Source: an uncultured Collinsella sp.
GTDB taxonomy: Bacteria; Actinomycetota; Coriobacteriia; Coriobacteriales; Coriobacteriaceae
Length of the DNA: 64,000 nucleotides
Reading direction: 5' to 3'
Assembly: GCA_902494565.1 (NCBI GenBank)
Contig: CABUTN010000001.1
Coordinates: 87,509-151,508, forward strand
Below are positions 59,823 through 64,000 of the stretch, one piece after another; the first letter of the stretch is position 1; every line of letters starts with the position of its first letter. A program made the position numbers and the translations under genes. Under the pieces are notes generated by a model that ran no database searches, had not been told where the DNA came from, and worked only from the letters and a program-made list of their open reading frames with translations.

Positions 59823-60746
59823 CTAGCAGGCGGCCATGATGGGGGCTGCGACCTGCTTCTTACGGGAGAGGACGCCCGGCATCCAGACGCCGTCGTGCTC
59901 GTCGGCAATGCCCAGGCCCTTCTGAGCGGCCTCGGTCTCGCCCTCGAGCAGGACCTGCGAGCCCTCCTCCATGATGTCGGTGATGCACAGGACGATGCCG
60001 TCGGCACCCTTCTCGGCAGCGTAGGCGCGCATGGCCTCGCGAATCTCGTCGATCATGCCGAGTGCGCGGGTCTTGTCGACAGTCTCGTACTGGCCGATGA
60101 GCAGCTTCTTGCCAGCAGGCTCGAACATCTTGATGTCGTTGCCGACCATCTCGGCTGCGGTGAAGGAGCCGGACGGACGGGTGAGGAAGACCTCCATGCC
60201 AAACTTGACCGGGTCGACGCCCACCTGCTCGCCGAGCTTGGCGGCGACGGCGCGGTCGACATCGGTGGTGGTGGGGCTCTTGAGCATGAGCGTGTCGGTC
60301 ATCATGGCCGAGAGCAGCAGCTTGGCCTGAACGTCGGAAAGCTCAACGCCGAGCACGCCGGCGAGCTTGGTGACGATGGTGCAGCTGGAGCCCCAGGGCA
60401 GGCAGATGTAGTGCAGCGGGCCGGCGGTCTCGAAGTCGCCGATGCGGTGATGATCGACAACGCCAAAGACCGTGGCGCCCTTAAGGCCGGCGACGGACTG
60501 GGCGGACTCGTTGTGGTCGGTGAGGACGACGAGCTGGCCGGCCTCGACGGACTCGATCACGCGGGGCTCGGCAATGCCGGCGTCGGCGAGCAGCTTGGCG
60601 GACTCGGCCGGAAGCTGACCAAGGGCGCAGGCCTCGTAGGTGTTGCCGGCATACTCAACCTGGTTGAGCAACTGGGACAGGACGACGGCGCTCATGATGG
60701 CGTCGTTATCGGGGTTCTGGTGACCAAAGACAAGAACGTTTGCCAT
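59823..60746 (-). CDS. ppaC: Manganese-dependent inorganic pyrophosphatase
   Basis: Hydrolyses pyrophosphate. Family II (DHH) enzyme of 307 residues: VLVFGHQNPDNDAIMSAVVL, LVVLTDHNESAQS, GVVDHHRIGDFE with the DHH triad, and the C-terminal DHHA2 domain with the SRKKQ substrate loop. Single gene with its own terminator. Confidence 0.95.
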   Translation of the reverse strand: MANVLVFGHQNPDNDAIMSAVVLSQLLNQVEYAGNTYEACALGQLPAESAKLLADAGIAEPRVIESVEAGQLVVLTDHNESAQSVAGLKGATVFGVVDHHRIGDFETAGPLHYICLPWGSSCTIVTKLAGVLGVELSDVQAKLLLSAMMTDTLMLKSPTTTDVDRAVAAKLGEQVGVDPVKFGMEVFLTRPSGSFTAAEMVGNDIKMFEPAGKKLLIGQYETVDKTRALGMIDEIREAMRAYAAEKGADGIVLCITDIMEEGSQVLLEGETEAAQKGLGIADEHDGVWMPGVLSRKKQVAAPIMAAC

Positions 60747-60867
60747 GGATATCCTCCACTTGATATGTGTACTTGGACGTAGCTATGGTAGCACGCCGAT
60801 GCCGAGCCTTCGCAGACGGAAGGGCTACGGCATATTTTGGGGCAGGCACTGGGCCAAGGTTGTCCCT

Positions 60868-60888
60868 TTTGCACCATATTGGTGCAAA
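60868..60888. repeat. Short palindrome within a GTCCC-type repeat cluster
   Basis: TTTGCACCA / TGGTGCAAA with a three-base loop, flanked by the similar sequences GTTGTCCCTTTTGCACC and CCTGTCCCCCTTGCACC. GGGGCAGGCACT lies just before it (60839-60850). It is between divergent promoters' ends at the 3' side of the glucokinase gene. Confidence 0.6.
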
Positions 60889-60911
60889 GTAACCTGTCCC
60901 CCTTGCACCAG

Positions 60912-61865
60912 CTATTTTCCGGCGGCGCGCAGGGCTACGTAGGCGGCACCGATGATGCCGGCGTCGTTTCCGAGCGAAGCGACCTTAATGGGCGTCTCGC
61001 GCGAGGCGGAAAGCGCGTACTGCTTAAAGTGCTCGCGAACCTTGTCGAGGTAGACATCGGCCGAGGCAGAGGCGCCGCCGCCGATGAGGAACATCTCGGG
61101 ATCAACCACGTTGGCAATAAGCGCCAGTGCGCGGCCGAGATAGTCGGCCATGGTATCGGCAGCTGCCAGCGCGAGCTTGTCGCCCTCGCGGCAGGCCTGG
61201 AACACGTCCTTGGAATCGGAGGGGCCGGTCAGCTCGATGGGCTCGACGCCCGCCTCCTCGCACTCGGCAAGGTAGTTGCTCACCACGCCGGTGGCGCTGG
61301 AATACTGCTCCAGATGGCCATGGCCGCCGCAGCCGCAAGTGCGCTCCTCAGCCGGGTTCAGGCACATGTGGCCAATCTCGCCGCCGGCGCCCACAACGCC
61401 CGATACCACGTCGCCGTTAACGATAACGCCGCCGCCCACGCCGGTACCAATAGTGACCATCACCACGTTCTGTACGCCCTTGGCAGAGCCGAGCCAGGCC
61501 TCGCCCATAGCAGCGGCGTTGGCGTCGTTCTCGTACTTAACGACCGCGTCGGGGCAGTGCTCCTGGATGGCAATCTTGAGCTCGGGCAGGTTAATGGCAA
61601 TGTTGGCCTTGACCTTGGCATCGCCCGATGCCGGGATGGGGCACGGAACGGCCAGGCCAATGCCCGCCACAAAGGCACGCGGAACCTGGGCCTTGGCGAC
61701 CACCTGGTCGATAGCCTCGGTCACCGCGGCAAAGCCCGCAGCGTCAACGATGGGAGGCGTGGGCACGCTGGCCTTGGCAAGCAGGTTTCCGTCCTCATCG
61801 AACAGACCCTCCTTGACCGAGGTACCGCCGACGTCGATGCCGATGTAATACTGCTTAGGTTCCAT
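60912..61865 (-). CDS. ROK-family glucokinase
   Basis: Phosphorylates glucose (probable) with ATP. 317 residues from ATG 61865: YYIGIDVGGTSVKEGLFDED (phosphate loop), KYENDANAAAMGEAWLGSAK, VTIGTGVGGGVIVNGDVVSG, GEIGHMCLNPAEERTCGCGG and the ROK zinc/active site GCGGHGHLEQYSSA, and a C-terminal LIGGGASASADVY. The likely substrate is glucose released by the phospho-glucosidases; other hexoses remain possible. Flanked on both sides by GGGACAGG-type repeats. Confidence 0.88.
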   Translation of the reverse strand: MEPKQYYIGIDVGGTSVKEGLFDEDGNLLAKASVPTPPIVDAAGFAAVTEAIDQVVAKAQVPRAFVAGIGLAVPCPIPASGDAKVKANIAINLPELKIAIQEHCPDAVVKYENDANAAAMGEAWLGSAKGVQNVVMVTIGTGVGGGVIVNGDVVSGVVGAGGEIGHMCLNPAEERTCGCGGHGHLEQYSSATGVVSNYLAECEEAGVEPIELTGPSDSKDVFQACREGDKLALAAADTMADYLGRALALIANVVDPEMFLIGGGASASADVYLDKVREHFKQYALSASRETPIKVASLGNDAGIIGAAYVALRAAGK

Positions 61866-61920
61866 GGGAGCCCGCCTTTCTCGTTTAAACATTGCCTGTA
61901 TGGTACCGCTCCCAAGGCAA

Positions 61921-61961
61921 AAACCTACCAAAAAGGGACAGGTTTGTTTTGGCAGGTTTTA
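61921..61961. repeat. Short inverted repeat upstream of glucokinase
   Basis: AAAACCTACCAAAA (61921-61934) pairs with TTTTGGCAGGTTTT (61948-61961) with one mismatch; the loop holds AGGGACAGGTTTG, complementary in type to CCTGTCCC on the other side of the glucokinase gene. Confidence 0.65.
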
Positions 61962-62015
61962 TCTGGGAAAACGCGAATGGCCGCTTAACACGACATTACT
62001 CAGATGTTTATCTAT

Positions 62016-62029
62016 TTAGAGCGCTCTAA
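62016..62029. promoter_or_regulatory. Perfect palindrome TTAGAGCGCTCTAA, candidate GntR operator
   Basis: Fourteen-base perfect dyad in the A/T-rich spacer in front of the gntR-manA pair, about 50 bases before a TATAAT (62080-62085). Confidence 0.5.
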
Positions 62030-62147
62030 TTTATATGCAAAGCGACTTTTAATTATATCTTTCTCGAACTTTTTCAATATATAATAGGGATGCTTAGGTG
62101 TTAACTATACTTTCTTTTATACTCAACCAAGTTGGAAAGGAGGTTCC

Positions 62148-62867
62148 ATGATTCCCAAATACGAGGCGATAGCTGCAGATATTCGTCGCACTATCGAGGA
62201 TGGCGCTCTTAAACCGGGCGACAAGCTTCCTACCGTCGTTGAGTTCTGCAAACTCTATAGCGTTTCCAAAATCACCGTCAAACGAGCTATTGAACAAATC
62301 ACCGAGGAAGGTCTTATTACCAGCCGGCGCGGATCGGGTACCTACGTTAAGGACACGGCGGGGCTTCCCGGCCAGGCGTTTTTCCAGGGCAAAAACGACC
62401 GTACCCAGGGTTTTTCGTATGAGCATCGCGGGGAAAAGGTGACCTCGGTGGTCTACGATTTCTCGATTGTTAATCCACCAGCGGACATCGCAGCCCAGCT
62501 GGGAATTGCCGAGGATGACTTTGCCTATCACATCGTGCGCGTGCGTCAGGCCGACGAGAAGCCCGTCGTTATCGAGTACACCTACATGCCCCTCGAGCTG
62601 ATTCCAGGCCTTAAAAAGAAGGACCTGTACGGATCGCTCTACCGCTTCATCCGCGAGCAATGTGGCCTGAAGATTTCAAGCTTTCACCGTACCATTCGCG
62701 CCGTGGCAGCAACCGAGGAAGAAGCAGAGCGTCTGGACACCAAACCCGGCTCTCCCCTGCTCGAGCTCACCCAGATTGGCTTTTTGGACAGCGGTGCCGC
62801 CTTTGAGTATTCGACCTCGCGCAACGTTGGCGACCGCTTTGAGTTGCACAATGTAACGTTGGCGTAG
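62148..62867 (+). CDS. GntR-family (UTRA) transcriptional regulator
   Basis: 239 residues: winged helix YEAIAADIRRTIEDGALKPG, LPTVVEFCKLYSVSKITVKR, RRGSGTYVKDT, and UTRA domain (HIVRVRQADEKPVVIEYTYM, LIPGLKKKDLYGSLYRFIRE, FEYSTSRNVGDRFELHN). AAAGGAGG precedes the ATG. It is followed in the same direction by manA, so it may govern mannose or a related sugar. Confidence 0.9.
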   Translation: MIPKYEAIAADIRRTIEDGALKPGDKLPTVVEFCKLYSVSKITVKRAIEQITEEGLITSRRGSGTYVKDTAGLPGQAFFQGKNDRTQGFSYEHRGEKVTSVVYDFSIVNPPADIAAQLGIAEDDFAYHIVRVRQADEKPVVIEYTYMPLELIPGLKKKDLYGSLYRFIREQCGLKISSFHRTIRAVAATEEEAERLDTKPGSPLLELTQIGFLDSGAAFEYSTSRNVGDRFELHNVTLA

Positions 62868-62881
62868 GTTTTTGTAGTCAT

Positions 62882-62919
62882 GCGGGCGCTCGTTTTGCGC
62901 CGCTTTGCGCGGCGCCCGC
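62882..62919 (+). promoter_or_regulatory. Intercistronic hairpin between gntR and manA
   Basis: GCGGGCGC / GCGCCCGC arms with further internal GCGC pairing; no T-run follows, so it is not a normal terminator. Confidence 0.4.
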
Positions 62920-62941
62920 GCAACACAATGGAGGTATGAAT

Positions 62942-63874
62942 ATGTCCGATTTGATTAAACTGACGCCGATCTTCCGCAAGAAGATCTGGGGTGGCCGCCA
63001 GCTCGAAACCGTATTTGGTTACGACATTCCCGAGGGGCCCATCGGTGAGTGCTGGGCCATCTCGGCCCATCCCAACGGCGACTGCCAGATTGCGGAGGGC
63101 CCGTATGCAGGCCACACGCTGTCGTGGCTGTGGGCCGAGCACCGCGAGCTCTTTGGCAACTGCGAGGGCAAGGAGTTCCCGCTGCTCATTAAGATTCTGG
63201 ACGCCAAGGACGACCTTTCGATCCAGATTCATCCCAACGACGAGTACGCCGCCGAGCACGAGAACGGCAGCCTGGGCAAAACCGAGTGCTGGTATGTACT
63301 GGACTGCGAGCCCGACGCCACGATTATCGTCGGCCAGCGCGCGCACGACCGCGCCGAGGCTGCACAGATGATCGAGGAGGGCCGTTGGGACGAGATGCTC
63401 AACGTGCTGCCGATTCACAAGGGAGACTTTTTCCAGATCGACTCCGGCACCGTTCACGCCATCAAGACCGGCACGCTGATTCTGGAGACGCAGCAGTCGA
63501 GCGACGTGACATATCGCCTGTACGACTACGACCGCCCCGGCACCGACGGAAAGCTGCGCCCGCTGCACATTAAGCAGAGCCTCGACTGCATCGACTTTGA
63601 TGTTCAGGCTCCGACCGACGGCACGGTGAACGCGCCTGAGGTCGACGGCGTGACCGAGCTCGAGTCTAACCCCTGCTACACCGTCGATCGCGTGCGTGTC
63701 GACGGCAGCAAGATCCTCGACCAGCGCTGGCCCTTCATGTGCCTGTCGGTCATCGACGGCGAAGGCACCGTCTGCGGCGACCCCGTCCACAAGGGAAGCC
63801 ACCTGCTGGCCCCGAACACCGTCAGCTCCATCGACCTCGAAGGCAAGATGGAACTGATCATCAGCCACCTGTAG
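62942..63874 (+). CDS. manA: Mannose-6-phosphate isomerase, class I (cupin)
   Basis: Interconverts mannose 6-phosphate and fructose 6-phosphate. 310 residues, short Firmicute-type form: PIFRKKIWGGRQLETVFGY, GECWAISAHPNGD, zinc ligands in LSIQIHPNDEYA and LGKTECWYVLD, the Lys/His loop DSGTVHAIKTGTLILETQQS and SSDVTYRLYDYDR. ATG 62942 is seven bases from GGAGG; the ATG at 62936 is only one base away. Confidence 0.92.
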   Translation: MSDLIKLTPIFRKKIWGGRQLETVFGYDIPEGPIGECWAISAHPNGDCQIAEGPYAGHTLSWLWAEHRELFGNCEGKEFPLLIKILDAKDDLSIQIHPNDEYAAEHENGSLGKTECWYVLDCEPDATIIVGQRAHDRAEAAQMIEEGRWDEMLNVLPIHKGDFFQIDSGTVHAIKTGTLILETQQSSDVTYRLYDYDRPGTDGKLRPLHIKQSLDCIDFDVQAPTDGTVNAPEVDGVTELESNPCYTVDRVRVDGSKILDQRWPFMCLSVIDGEGTVCGDPVHKGSHLLAPNTVSSIDLEGKMELIISHL

Positions 63875-63913
63875 GTCACCGGTCCCCAAGCGCTCGCCGG
63901 GACGGGGCGCGGG

Positions 63914-64000
63914 GTTTGGTCGCCTGCTCGGACAGTCCTGCTCGCACGGAGAGCACATTAAGTGCTCTCCGGCTCGTGCGGAACTCGCGATCGACCAAAC
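63914..64000. repeat. Nested palindrome at the right edge
   Basis: Outer arms GTTTGGTCG (63914-63922) and CGACCAAAC (63992-64000) enclose an inner stem GGAGAGCAC / GTGCTCTCC (63948-63970, loop ATTAA). It lies directly after manA and may continue beyond the window. Confidence 0.65.

Overview
The window looks like a chromosomal segment of a Coriobacteriia gut anaerobe, most likely Collinsella or a close relative. The assignment rests on high GC, Actinobacteria-like housekeeping genes (long-form HPF, RicT-HolB-Tmk cluster, TatA/TatC, NAD-type isocitrate dehydrogenase, archaeal-type topoisomerase I with a lysine/alanine-rich tail) combined with a very large set of PTS sugar transporters. This is inference from protein similarity remembered, not from a database search.

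Left third (1-17.3 kb): beta-glucoside use. Two LacI-family repressors, two GH1 6-phospho-beta-glucosidases and two fused lactose/cellobiose-family PTS IICB permeases form two paralogous modules (1-4.2 kb and 4.4-9.0 kb). A third IICB permease (11.3-13.0 kb) faces an unrecognised barrel-like enzyme and a GntR regulator. A Fic protein under a very large inverted repeat, a dead deoR copy, an intact DeoR regulator and galactose mutarotase follow.

Middle (17.6-35.0 kb), mostly on the minus strand: an orphan mannose-family IIB lacking its usual histidine, tRNA-Thr(CGT), then amino-sugar and galactoside catabolism. A bgaC (GH35) - PTS IIB/IIC/IID - membrane protein - IIA - GntR - agaS - nagA series plus a tagatose-6-phosphate-kinase-like gene reads as a Gal-beta-1,3-HexNAc/N-acetylgalactosamine pathway. 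A second cluster holds nagE-type PTS, GntR, nagA2 and yhcH for GlcNAc (and possibly sialic acid derived sugars). A decayed fragment of a yhcH-nagA pair lies at 18.6 kb.

Right half (35.5-64 kb): mainly core genes on the minus strand: isocitrate dehydrogenase, HEAT-repeat protein, a beta-hydroxyacid dehydrogenase with a His/Cys-rich tail, DegV, HPF, solute-binding lipoprotein, a nuclease-fold protein, ComF, RicT, HolB, Tmk, topoisomerase, HypB/HypA, TatC/TatA, STAS protein, aminotransferase, NhaA, PpaC, glucokinase; then GntR-manA on the plus strand at the edge.

The most interesting non-coding signals are: (i) tandem 9-bp boxes (ACCGTTTAC-like) spaced exactly 21 bp upstream of three sugar operons, matching the architecture of LytTR-regulator sites; (ii) a composite of about 143 bp, made of two palindromes 82-83 bp apart, present three times; (iii) several different long-armed inverted-repeat elements in intergenic spaces; (iv) gene remnants that record duplications. 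No CRISPR array, prophage or complete transposon is visible.
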